NCBI GenBank assembly: GCA_026391755.1
Contig: JAPLDN010000435.1
Span: 1-7,416, forward strand
Direction of reading: 5' to 3'
Origin: Bacteroidota bacterium
GTDB taxonomy: Bacteria > Bacteroidota > Bacteroidia > Bacteroidales > FEN-979
DNA length: 7,416 nt
Shown: positions 1-4,700 of the stretch, piece after piece
How the letters are laid out: every line of letters starts with the position of its first letter
Numbering within the stretch: the first letter of the stretch is position 1
The notes under the pieces: model-generated
The model's database searches: none
What the model saw: the letters and a program-made list of their open reading frames with translations, nothing else
What the model was told of the DNA's origin: nothing
Program-made: the position numbers and the translations under genes

Positions 1-107
1 AACAAGGTAAAACAGACATTGACATAAGTGAACTTGCAAAAGGAGTTTATATATTGAGATTATACAGCAACTCCTGGGTGGAAGCAGGCAGGATAATAAA
101 AGAATGA
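1..107 (+). CDS. C-terminal end of a type IX secretion (Por) sorting-domain protein, partial
   Basis: Reading from base 3, 34 codons run to a TGA at 105-107. The peptide contains IDISELAKGVYILRLY and ends in GRIIKE. This is the usual form of the type IX secretion C-terminal sorting domain: a 'vDlSxLpxGvYxlrl' strand, a short loop and a final basic 'kiiKe'. Such domains target large outer-membrane or secreted proteins of Bacteroidota to the T9SS translocon and are removed on export. Only the tail is in the window, so the nature of the passenger protein cannot be told. The gene is convergent with the FMN-binding gene, with 33 bp between the stop codons and no obvious terminator there. Confidence 0.85.
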   Translation, partial: QGKTDIDISELAKGVYILRLYSNSWVEAGRIIKE

Positions 108-140
108 AATTGAAAGCAACTGGTAAATAAGGCCTTCCTG

Positions 141-527
141 TTATAACATTTGCTTTGCTGTTTCAACAGTAATTTCCAATACCCTTGTGAGAAACGAAAA
201 TTTCTGTTTCATAGAATTATATTCTTCACCAGAGGTAATATATTTTGCCGTACCATCAATAAGAAAACCTGTTCCGGGATAATCTTTATATCCTAAAACA
301 TCCTTACTCCCCAGTGTTAACTTTACACTGCTGTTTACGTTGACGTTCTTCTCGGTTTTTCTAAAACCATAAGCAGGAATCAAAATACGCTCATCCTCTG
401 TTACCACAAGATATGAATTCCATGTATTTGCAACATGAGTTTCGACACCCCATGATACAATAGATACAACGCCTTCGTGCTGTAACACTTCAAAAAACTT
501 TTCCGGTAATTTTGAATTTTCACTCAT
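141..527 (-). CDS. FMN-binding split-barrel protein (PNPOx-like)
   Basis: A complete protein of 128 residues. It matches, from memory, the small FMN-binding protein of Desulfovibrio along nearly its whole length: a FFEVLQHEGVVSI start, NTWNSY at residues 34-39, a PAYGFRKTEKNV block at 51-62, TLGS at 71-74, GTGFLIDG at 85-92 and a C-terminal TVETAKQML. This family is a single-domain pyridoxamine-phosphate-oxidase-like barrel that binds one FMN, usually as a dimer. In Desulfovibrio it is thought to be an electron carrier, but a physiological partner is not firmly known, so function here is limited to FMN binding and probable redox. No signal peptide or membrane segment is seen, so it is cytoplasmic. 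The ATG at 525-527 has no Shine-Dalgarno sequence, which is normal for Bacteroidota. A GTTCC-T-GGAAC dyad at 556-566 lies about 30 bp upstream and could be an operator. Confidence 0.85.
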   Translation of the reverse strand: MSENSKLPEKFFEVLQHEGVVSIVSWGVETHVANTWNSYLVVTEDERILIPAYGFRKTEKNVNVNSSVKLTLGSKDVLGYKDYPGTGFLIDGTAKYITSGEEYNSMKQKFSFLTRVLEITVETAKQML

Positions 528-540
528 ATTGATTTTTTAA

Positions 541-895
541 GATTTGAGGAAACAGGTTCCTGGAACATATTCAGGCTGCCAATAACAGCACTGAAGAGAA
601 ACAAGATAAGGAAATTTTACATTAACCCTTTTAAAATATCCGTAAAGGTAGGAGAAATCTATACTGGATGGGTAGGTTGATATTAACTAACTCCTGATGT
701 CAGCCCGGAGTTTTTAAAGCCAAGAAGACAGGTAATTGCAAAATTACTATTCAGTTTGTTATCCGAAAAACCACCATATCGTTTATGTTTAGACCGCACC
801 GAAGCGCATTACTAAATTGATTGCTTTAGTCTGTGTTGCTGTTGTAGATAGTGAACAGGTTTAAAAAGGAACAACGAAGGAAAATGTACAACAAG
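541..895. other. Intergenic stretch with no recognisable gene
   Basis: About 350 bp between the FMN-binding gene and the MntA/HepT cassette. I translated parts of both strands and found only short open frames with no family resemblance. The only local structure I noted is the 5-bp-arm dyad at 556-566. The stretch may hold decayed genes, but nothing can be named. Confidence 0.5.
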
Positions 896-930
896 TGAAC
901 CCCGCACCAGCGGTTAGCGGCCAGGCGTAG
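896..930 (+). repeat. Possible left cassette boundary (attC-like core)
   Basis: A GC-rich patch in AT-rich surroundings contains CCAGCGGTTAGCGGCCAGG (907-925). GTTAGCG resembles the GTTRRRY core where integron integrases cut, with only the last base off consensus. It lies just upstream of the MntA promoter. A comparable GC-rich, hairpin-rich patch ending in GTTATAG and GTTAAGC lies after the HepT stop. That both are recombination borders is inference; no integrase gene is in the window. Confidence 0.3.
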
Positions 931-943
931 TTGAAATGGAAAT

Positions 944-974
944 TTTGATTTTCCCAAATAGTAAACTATCTTTG
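944..974 (+). promoter_or_regulatory. Bacteroidota promoter of the mntA-hepT operon
   Basis: TTTG at 944-947, a 19-bp spacer and TATCTTTG at 967-974 match the Bacteroidota consensus (TTTG at -33, TAnnTTTG at -7). The -7 box ends only 4 bases before the ATG at 979, so the transcript should start at or within a base or two of the start codon and be leaderless. A dyad ATAGT-AA-ACTAT at 958-969 overlaps the -7 box and is a plausible autoregulatory operator. Confidence 0.7.
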
Positions 975-978
975 TTTT

Positions 979-1269
979 ATGATCAATAAGGAAAATATTA
1001 CTAATATACTTAAAGCTAATAAGTTAGATTTATTGGCCAGGTATCATTTGAAATCAATTGGAATCTTTGGCTCCTTTACTCGAGAAGATTTCAAAGATGA
1101 TAGTGATATTGATATTCTTATTGATTATGAGCAACCCATAGGAATTGAGTTTATTGATTTAGCCGAAGAACTTGAAAAAATTCTTAATCTAAAGGTAGAT
1201 TTAGTTTCAAAAAATGGGATCAAACCAAAATATCTTGAAGAAATTCAAAAAGATCTCGTTTATGTCTAA
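979..1269 (+). CDS. mntA: MntA-type nucleotidyltransferase antitoxin (MNT domain)
   Basis: A 96-residue minimal nucleotidyltransferase. The catalytic motif GSX10DXD is complete: G31-S32, then D43-I44-D45. D74 in KVDLV is the likely third metal-binding carboxylate. In the characterised MntA/HepT systems this enzyme uses ATP to AMPylate a tyrosine of the HEPN partner and so silences its RNase activity. The next gene is such a HEPN protein and overlaps this one by 8 bp (ATGTCTAA), so the two are translationally coupled. The ATG at 979 is the only methionine in the frame and lies just before the expected first helix, so the start is secure even though a leader seems absent. The length is normal for the family. 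Cytoplasmic. Confidence 0.9.
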   Translation: MINKENITNILKANKLDLLARYHLKSIGIFGSFTREDFKDDSDIDILIDYEQPIGIEFIDLAEELEKILNLKVDLVSKNGIKPKYLEEIQKDLVYV

Positions 1270-1603
1270 ACGGACTCCAAAGTTATTGCTTGAAGATATT
1301 ATTGAATCTGCTGAGAAGGTTCTTCAATACACCAAGGGTATCTCCTTTGAGGAATTTTCTAAAGACAATAAAACTGTCGATGCTGTAATTAGAAATTTTG
1401 AAATTATTGGAGAAGCATCGAATCTTTTACCGGATGAAATAAAAGATAAATATTCGGAAATTGATTGGCACAGAATACGTGGGTTCCGTAATCGAATTGT
1501 TCATGATTATTTTGGAGTTGATCTTCAAATTATTTGGAAAATTATTTATGATCAAATTCCTAGTCTCATCAGTGAGATTACCAAGATCATTCCCTATTTC
1601 TGA
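1262..1603 (+). CDS. hepT: HepT-like HEPN ribonuclease toxin (DUF86)
   Basis: A 113-residue, mostly helical protein of the HepT/DUF86 HEPN family. The diagnostic RX4HXY motif is intact: R76-NRIV-H81-D-Y83. In characterised systems R and H form the RNase active site, and the tyrosine is the residue AMPylated by MntA. An in-frame ATG at 1214 lies deep inside mntA. The ATG at 1262, with the 8-bp overlap, gives the usual family N-terminus (MSKRTPKLLLEDIIESAEKV) and is chosen. The pair most likely acts as a type VII toxin-antitoxin module for plasmid or element maintenance or phage defence. Which of these applies here is not visible. The gene ends shortly before a GC-rich, hairpin-forming segment. 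Confidence 0.9.
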   Translation: MSKRTPKLLLEDIIESAEKVLQYTKGISFEEFSKDNKTVDAVIRNFEIIGEASNLLPDEIKDKYSEIDWHRIRGFRNRIVHDYFGVDLQIIWKIIYDQIPSLISEITKIIPYF

Positions 1604-1617
1604 CAAAATATTTCCAC

Positions 1618-1735
1618 TTCAACTAACATGTCGCTACCCGCAACAAAACTTACGTATTGTTGCTTAGCAAAGGTTTCGCCATTGCTGCGGTTGCTGGCCA
1701 ACCGTTATAGGAGTTATGCGCGCGTTAAGCGAAAA
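1618..1735 (+). repeat. Hairpin-rich, attC-like segment after hepT
   Basis: A GC-richer segment with two inverted repeats: GCAACAA (1640-1646) with TTGTTGC (1657-1663), and CGGTTG (1688-1693) with CAACCG (1699-1704). They are followed by GTTATAG (1704-1710) and GTTAAGC (1724-1730), the latter fitting GTTRRRY exactly. CTAAC at 1623-1627 could be the left partner of the end cores. Size and layout are like an integron attC or a related Bacteroidota cassette repeat. No integrase is present, so the call is tentative. Confidence 0.35.
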
Positions 1736-1746
1736 TAAATAAACAA

Positions 1747-1784
1747 AAAAGTCCAATCATTTATAATCAATTAGTTGGGCTTTT
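1747..1784. terminator. Probable two-way intrinsic terminator
   Basis: AAAAGTCCAA (1747-1756) pairs with TTGGGCTTTT (1775-1784), a 10-bp stem with one G-U pair and an 18-base loop. An A-rich run before it and T-rich bases after it make it usable from both strands. It would end mntA-hepT transcripts from the left and tautomerase transcripts, with the repeat in their 3' UTR, from the right. Confidence 0.55.
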
Positions 1785-1800
1785 CCTTGTACACTTAACA

Positions 1801-1872
1801 GACCAATTATCTAACTTCAGAATCATTCAAGATTATCTCAAAGTGGCTGATTTTATTGAGGAAATGGATGGT
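1801..1872 (+). repeat. Dispersed repeat, copy 1 (core only)
   Basis: About 72 bp starting GACCAATTATCTAAC and ending GAGGAAATGGATGGT, closely similar to 3296-3367 and 6150-6220. Only the core is present. It ends at the base before the tautomerase stop codon. In the + frame the core reads DQLSNFRIIQDYLKVADF and continues IEEMDG, which looks protein-like and may be a remnant of a gene end. The family is not recognised. Confidence 0.85.
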
Positions 1873-2079
1873 TTATTCTTTTGAATGCATTCGTTTAAAT
1901 TTCTCAGATAACATTTCTCCGCCGTCAGCGCAATTCTCTACCGGCAATTCATAGAATAAAATCACCATTGCTTCTTTCCGGATCCCTGTGATACGATGGA
2001 TTTCATCAGTTATTACTTTTGACATTTCTGCTTTCTTTTCAGCTGATTGTGGTAAAATTGTGATTTGTACGATTGGCAT
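1873..2079 (-). CDS. 4-oxalocrotonate tautomerase family protein
   Basis: A 68-residue protein with the family's size and plan. After removal of Met, the catalytic proline of MPIVQITI becomes the N-terminus. A helix (SAEKKAEMSKVITDEIHRI) follows, then a strand with VILFYELPVENCADGG, where related proteins usually have N-W-x-x-G-G. The family catalyses keto-enol tautomerisation as small oligomers; some members act on aromatic breakdown intermediates and others have unknown substrates. There is no other aromatic-degradation gene nearby, so no substrate is proposed. It is 56 bp downstream of the membrane protein gene on the same strand, so the two probably form an operon. It has a strong GGAGG ribosome-binding site. 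Confidence 0.85.
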   Translation of the reverse strand: MPIVQITILPQSAEKKAEMSKVITDEIHRITGIRKEAMVILFYELPVENCADGGEMLSEKFKRMHSKE

Positions 2080-2086
2080 AATAGTT

Positions 2087-2091
2087 CCTCC
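2087..2091 (-). promoter_or_regulatory. Strong Shine-Dalgarno site for the tautomerase
   Basis: GGAGG sits 7 bases before the ATG. Perfect Shine-Dalgarno sites are uncommon in Bacteroidota and are absent before most other genes here. It fixes the start codon and suggests high or independent translation of this distal operon gene. Confidence 0.7.
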
Positions 2092-2135
2092 GGGTTTAAA
2101 TTTTTGTTAGTGATTAAAGATAATATCATTGTTTG

Positions 2136-2636
2136 TCAGTTATTCTTTTTCCAAAGTTTGGGCAACCCGAAAGGAGTTATTGCACAGGCAATAAACCAGA
2201 TAACAGGACCGCTTACACTGCCGGCATTTAACTCGATAATACCGGGCGTAACTAATGAGAACAAGAATCCAAGGTCGGCAACACCAATAATGAAAACACC
2301 TAAAAAGTAAGCCACCCATGAACCCCTTGTCCAGATTAACCATGCAACAACCAGCCCCAGTAACCCATACCCGGCTACATCAATACAGAAATTTAATATC
2401 AAATGTGCTTGGGCATTAGCTGTCATGGCATCAGTCGTGTGTTGGAATCCTGCTCGGGGTGCATTGCTTCCCCCAATCAACATATTCCAGAGTTCTGAAG
2501 CTCCACCTGACAAATACTGATGGATGCCTTCAAAGCCCACCCAAAGGTGTAATATTCCCCATAAGACGAATAGAATTGCTCCGGCTTTCGCTGCCATTCC
2601 GACATCGTTTTTGTAAACACTTTTGTTATTTTCCAT
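2136..2636 (-). CDS. Four-helix integral membrane protein of unknown function
   Basis: A 166-residue protein I do not recognise by name. Four hydrophobic segments are visible, at roughly residues 16-40 (AGAILFVLWGILHLWVGFEG), 80-103, 106-133 and 142-160. The second and third are separated by the short basic turn TRGS. The first and second are separated by a polar region that includes NAPRAGFQHTTDAMTANAQAH. The C-terminus is basic (KLWKKNN) and probably cytoplasmic. The frame extends upstream to an ATG at 2732, but that extension would overlap the divergent promoters and add a low-complexity N-terminus. The ATG at 2636 is preferred. It is divergent from an HxlR regulator and cotranscribed with the tautomerase, so it is probably part of the regulator's response. 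DoxX- or DUF4345-type small membrane proteins are possible relatives but unproven. Confidence 0.75.
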   Translation of the reverse strand: MENNKSVYKNDVGMAAKAGAILFVLWGILHLWVGFEGIHQYLSGGASELWNMLIGGSNAPRAGFQHTTDAMTANAQAHLILNFCIDVAGYGLLGLVVAWLIWTRGSWVAYFLGVFIIGVADLGFLFSLVTPGIIELNAGSVSGPVIWFIACAITPFGLPKLWKKNN

Positions 2637-2660
2637 TTTGGTTTTTTTAAAATTAAGTTT

Positions 2661-2690
2661 CAAAGTAAAATCAATTACTTTACTTTTGCA
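2661..2690 (-). promoter_or_regulatory. Probable promoter of the membrane protein-tautomerase operon
   Basis: On the minus strand, TTG at 2690-2688 is followed after 20 bp by TTACTTTG at 2668-2661, one base off TAnnTTTG. Transcription would start near 2655, giving a leader of about 20 bases. The upstream element overlaps the dyad at 2681-2694. Confidence 0.5.
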
Positions 2691-2694
2691 AGTA
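2681..2694. promoter_or_regulatory. Candidate HxlR operator overlapping the hxlR-family gene's -7 box
   Basis: The dyad TACTT-TTGC-AAGTA. Its first 8 bases, TACTTTTG, fit TAnnTTTG and are the likely -7 element for the + strand regulator gene. The same bases hold the upstream element of the minus-strand promoter. HxlR/YodB-type repressors bind short TACT/AGTA-type dyads, so one bound dimer could repress both directions. Binding is inferred. Confidence 0.5.
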
Positions 2695-2716
2695 GTTACA
2701 TTAATGTATAGTAGTA
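2692..2716. promoter_or_regulatory. Palindrome and flanking half-sites in the regulator's leader
   Basis: A perfect 12-bp palindrome TACATTAATGTA at 2697-2708 sits inside a wider GTTAC...GTAAC inverted repeat (2695-2699 with 2712-2716). The repeated AGTAGT before each half adds a direct repeat. It lies between the putative -7 box and the regulator's ATG. It could be a second binding site for the regulator. Confidence 0.45.
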
Positions 2717-2733
2717 ACAAAGTATAAAGCAAT

Positions 2734-3069
2734 ATGGAAAATATTGATAAATCTCAATTGAAAATAAATAAAAATAATTGTCCAATTAGAGAAGTACTGG
2801 ATATTTTGGGTGGAAAATGGGCTTTTTCTATTGTTTATTCTCTTTTAGACGGCAAAAAACGCTTCAAGGAACTGGAACGAAGTATTGAGGGTATTAACAC
2901 ACGAATGCTCGTTAAAGAATTAAAATCAATGGAAGAAAACAAGATTTTGATAAGAGAGGCTTTTGCTACAATTCCACCAACAGTTGAATACTCATTAACA
3001 GAGAAAGGCAAAAAACTGGAGCCTATTCTGGCTGAATTATATAAATGGGGTAAAGAATTTGTTCATTGA
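2734..3069 (+). CDS. HxlR-family winged-helix transcriptional regulator
   Basis: A 111-residue protein with the full HxlR pattern: a CPI start with Cys16, LGGKWAFSIVYSLLDG, RFKELERSIEGINTRMLVKELKSMEENKI (recognition region) and the wing with PPTVEYSLTEKGKKLEPIL, ending in WGKEFVH. These proteins bind operators as dimers. In several (YodB, HypR) a conserved N-terminal cysteine senses quinones, diamide or other electrophiles, and Cys16 is placed for that role, which is inference here. It is divergent from a membrane protein-tautomerase operon and probably controls that operon and itself. The start at 2734 has no Shine-Dalgarno sequence but gives the family N-terminus. Confidence 0.9.
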   Translation: MENIDKSQLKINKNNCPIREVLDILGGKWAFSIVYSLLDGKKRFKELERSIEGINTRMLVKELKSMEENKILIREAFATIPPTVEYSLTEKGKKLEPILAELYKWGKEFVH

Positions 3070-3198
3070 CGCATACGCCGAAATGGTCATTGCAATGCAC
3101 AAATGAGGTGTTGAACACAGGAAGAAGATTACCAATCAGAAATAAGATTTTATGGTAGGTTTGAGATTAAGTTTGTCAGAACAATTACAAAGATACAA
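3070..3198. other. Intergenic stretch after the HxlR gene, nothing identified
   Basis: About 130 bp before the longer repeat begins. I saw no convincing terminator stem, RNA or open frame. Confidence 0.45.
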
Positions 3199-3367
3199 CC
3201 TTATCCACAGGGTTGACAACCCTCACTCAGCACCCTGATTTTCTGTAACATGCAGTAATAGAGCCATCTAATTTGCCGTCGCTGCACACTGTACTGACCA
3301 ATTATCTAACTTTAGAATCATTCCAGATTATCTCAAAGTGGTTGATTTTATTGAGGAAATGGATGGT
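3199..3367 (+). repeat. Dispersed repeat, copy 2 (long form, about 169 bp)
   Basis: Starts CCTTATCCACAGGGTTG and ends GAGGAAATGGATGGT. By eye it matches 6054-6220 at roughly 90% with two small gaps, and its last 72 bp match copy 1. It contains an inverted repeat GGGTTG-A-CAACCC (3210-3222). It lies 13 bp from the antiporter stop codon. The core is open in the + frame to a TAA (3373-3375), but the upstream part is interrupted. No transposase is attached. Confidence 0.9.
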
Positions 3368-3380
3368 CTGTGTTAATTTC

Positions 3381-4514
3381 TTAAACAATATCTTCTTCAT
3401 GTTTTGGTAAAAACCATTTCTGAGCGATGAATGTTGGTATGACTGCACTCGCGACCACAACACCAACCAAAACGGAATATTGTACCTGATTAATCAACCC
3501 CGCCTGAAGTCCATACATACTGGAAATTGTTCCAAAAGTCAATCCCGTACTCATTAGAAGAGTTGTGTAAACACTACCATTCGGCATATACTTTTTGGCA
3601 AGGAAATAGACTCCTATGAATTTCATAATCATTTTAATACCAAAAAGGATTATGAAAAGACCAATGGTGGAAAGTATGAGAGGAATTGAAATTTTCATTC
3701 CACCAACAATGAAGAAGATGGGAGTTACAATGGCATAGGCAATTGTTCGAAGTTTATTCCTGATAACAACTGTTTTCCTTTGTTCCTTAAAATGTTTTGA
3801 CATAAGTAATCCAAGAATGAAAGCCGGTAAAACAGCGTGCCCTTCACCCAGTTTGGCAAAATAGATGAACATCAGTAGAATGAAGAAAATGAATTTAATC
3901 TCTGGTTCAATCACCTTATTCGCCCACCTTGGATTTCTAAATACATAAATAGAATATTTGTAAAAGACAATTATGAGAACTGTTGAAACTCCAACGAAAA
4001 GTAATGTATAGAGTGTGGGTTTAATGAAAAGTACACTCAGTGAAAGAGCAGTCCCCATATCCGTGAAAAAAGTCGCTGACATAATCTTCTTGCCAATTGT
4101 GGTTTTTGATAACCCAGTCTCTACTAAAACGGAGTAAACAACAGCCAGTGAGGTAGTTGATAACGCACAACCAGCGATTAATGACCCCTGTAATGACCAA
4201 TTCGCCAAATAATAGGTATAGGTGAATGTACCAATGAAAGGGAGCAAGAAAGAGAATAAACCAATTAGAAAACTTTCTTTAAAGTTCTCTTTCATCATTT
4301 TGGCGTCAATCTCAGTACCTGCCAAATAGGTTAGGATGATACCACCGAAGTTTGCCAAGTAAAGCATCCAATTTTCCGTACCGAGACCTAAGTTTCCGGC
4401 AATAGCACCAAGAATGATTTCAATGATAGCAACTGATAAACCTAATCTCAGGGAAATAAGGCTGGAGATTAAAACCAAGCCTCCAACAATCAAGGGAATA
4501 TAATCTGTGTTCAT
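3381..4514 (-). CDS. CPA2-family cation/proton antiporter under fluoride riboswitch control
   Basis: A 377-residue polytopic membrane protein with about 11-12 hydrophobic helices and only a short charged C-terminal tail. It has no TrkA/RCK regulatory domain, unlike full-length KefB/C. Family features visible are LAGTEID (65-70), the discontinuous-helix segment ALSTTSLAVV (117-125), the ion-site segment TDMGTAL (151-157) and the PIFFIVGGMKI block (265-275), with a membrane-embedded K294. The ion site has one acid, D152, preceded by Thr, where electrogenic members have Asp-Asp. The start at 4514 is fixed by AAGGAG six bases upstream. A fluoride riboswitch covers that site, and antiporters are among the gene classes known under such riboswitches, so a role in fluoride tolerance is well supported. 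Whether it moves fluoride itself or cations/protons in response is not visible. It is divergent from enolase. Confidence 0.88.
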   Translation of the reverse strand: MNTDYIPLIVGGLVLISSLISLRLGLSVAIIEIILGAIAGNLGLGTENWMLYLANFGGIILTYLAGTEIDAKMMKENFKESFLIGLFSFLLPFIGTFTYTYYLANWSLQGSLIAGCALSTTSLAVVYSVLVETGLSKTTIGKKIMSATFFTDMGTALSLSVLFIKPTLYTLLFVGVSTVLIIVFYKYSIYVFRNPRWANKVIEPEIKFIFFILLMFIYFAKLGEGHAVLPAFILGLLMSKHFKEQRKTVVIRNKLRTIAYAIVTPIFFIVGGMKISIPLILSTIGLFIILFGIKMIMKFIGVYFLAKKYMPNGSVYTTLLMSTGLTFGTISSMYGLQAGLINQVQYSVLVGVVVASAVIPTFIAQKWFLPKHEEDIV

Positions 4515-4515
4515 A

Positions 4516-4594
4516 GATGACTCCTTTATAGTTCAACAATGATAGGAGTCATCAGCCGAATTATTCAGGCGGTTGATGGCGAACTCCATCGCCA
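4516..4594 (-). promoter_or_regulatory. Fluoride riboswitch (crcB motif) with ribosome-site-masking platform
   Basis: On the minus strand the RNA begins TGGCGATGGAGTTCGCCA and has the signature GGCTGATGACTCCTA. Pseudoknot: GGCG (4593-4590) with CGCC (4581-4578). P1: GGAGT (4587-4583) with ACTCC (4549-4545). Hairpin: GCC-u-GAA with loop UAA and TTC-GGC (4570-4555). This matches the known crcB aptamer, including the highly conserved GGCGATGGAGTTCGCC start. The expression platform is a 10-bp stem: GATGACTCCT (4553-4544) can pair with AGGAGTCATC (4525-4516), which hides the antiporter's AAGGAG. ACTCC is shared by P1 and this stem, so fluoride binding should free the ribosome site (ON switch). There is no U-run, so control is translational rather than by termination. 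Confidence 0.93.
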
Positions 4595-4604
4595 GATTGG
4601 AATG

Positions 4605-4612
4605 CAAAATTA
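4605..4612 (-). promoter_or_regulatory. Likely -7 box of the riboswitch-antiporter promoter
   Basis: TAATTTTG on the minus strand fits TAnnTTTG perfectly and would start transcription around 4598-4600, just before the aptamer. A TTTG at 4631-4628 is 15 bp further upstream, closer than the usual 19-20 bp, so the -33 element is uncertain. Confidence 0.6.
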
Positions 4613-4700
4613 ATATTTTTCTTTTGTCAAACTACCATCCACTCTAAAAGCGTTATATTTAACGGAATAATTAACCAGATAAACCAAAATACAAAAAAGT

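Noticed and set aside
108..140. Terminator between the T9SS protein end and the FMN-binding gene
   Set aside because: Only a short AAGGCCTT palindrome is present, with no stem-loop followed by a T-run.
1214..1261. Longer N-terminus for the HepT gene, starting at the ATG at 1214
   Set aside because: It would overlap mntA by 56 bp and add residues that do not fit the family. The ATG at 1262 gives the usual start and an 8-bp overlap.
2637..2732. Longer N-terminus for the membrane protein, starting at 2732
   Set aside because: The extension runs through both putative promoters and the operator dyads and is rich in Leu/Lys/Thr without family resemblance. The ATG at 2636 is better placed.
3199..3367. 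Complete insertion sequence or MITE
   Set aside because: I see no matching terminal inverted repeats, target duplications or transposase frame, so it is called only a repeat.
4595..4700. A second fluoride riboswitch in the enolase leader on the + strand
   Set aside because: The + strand leader lacks the GGCGATGG...CGCC and UGAUG...CUCCUA elements. The aptamer is on the minus strand only.
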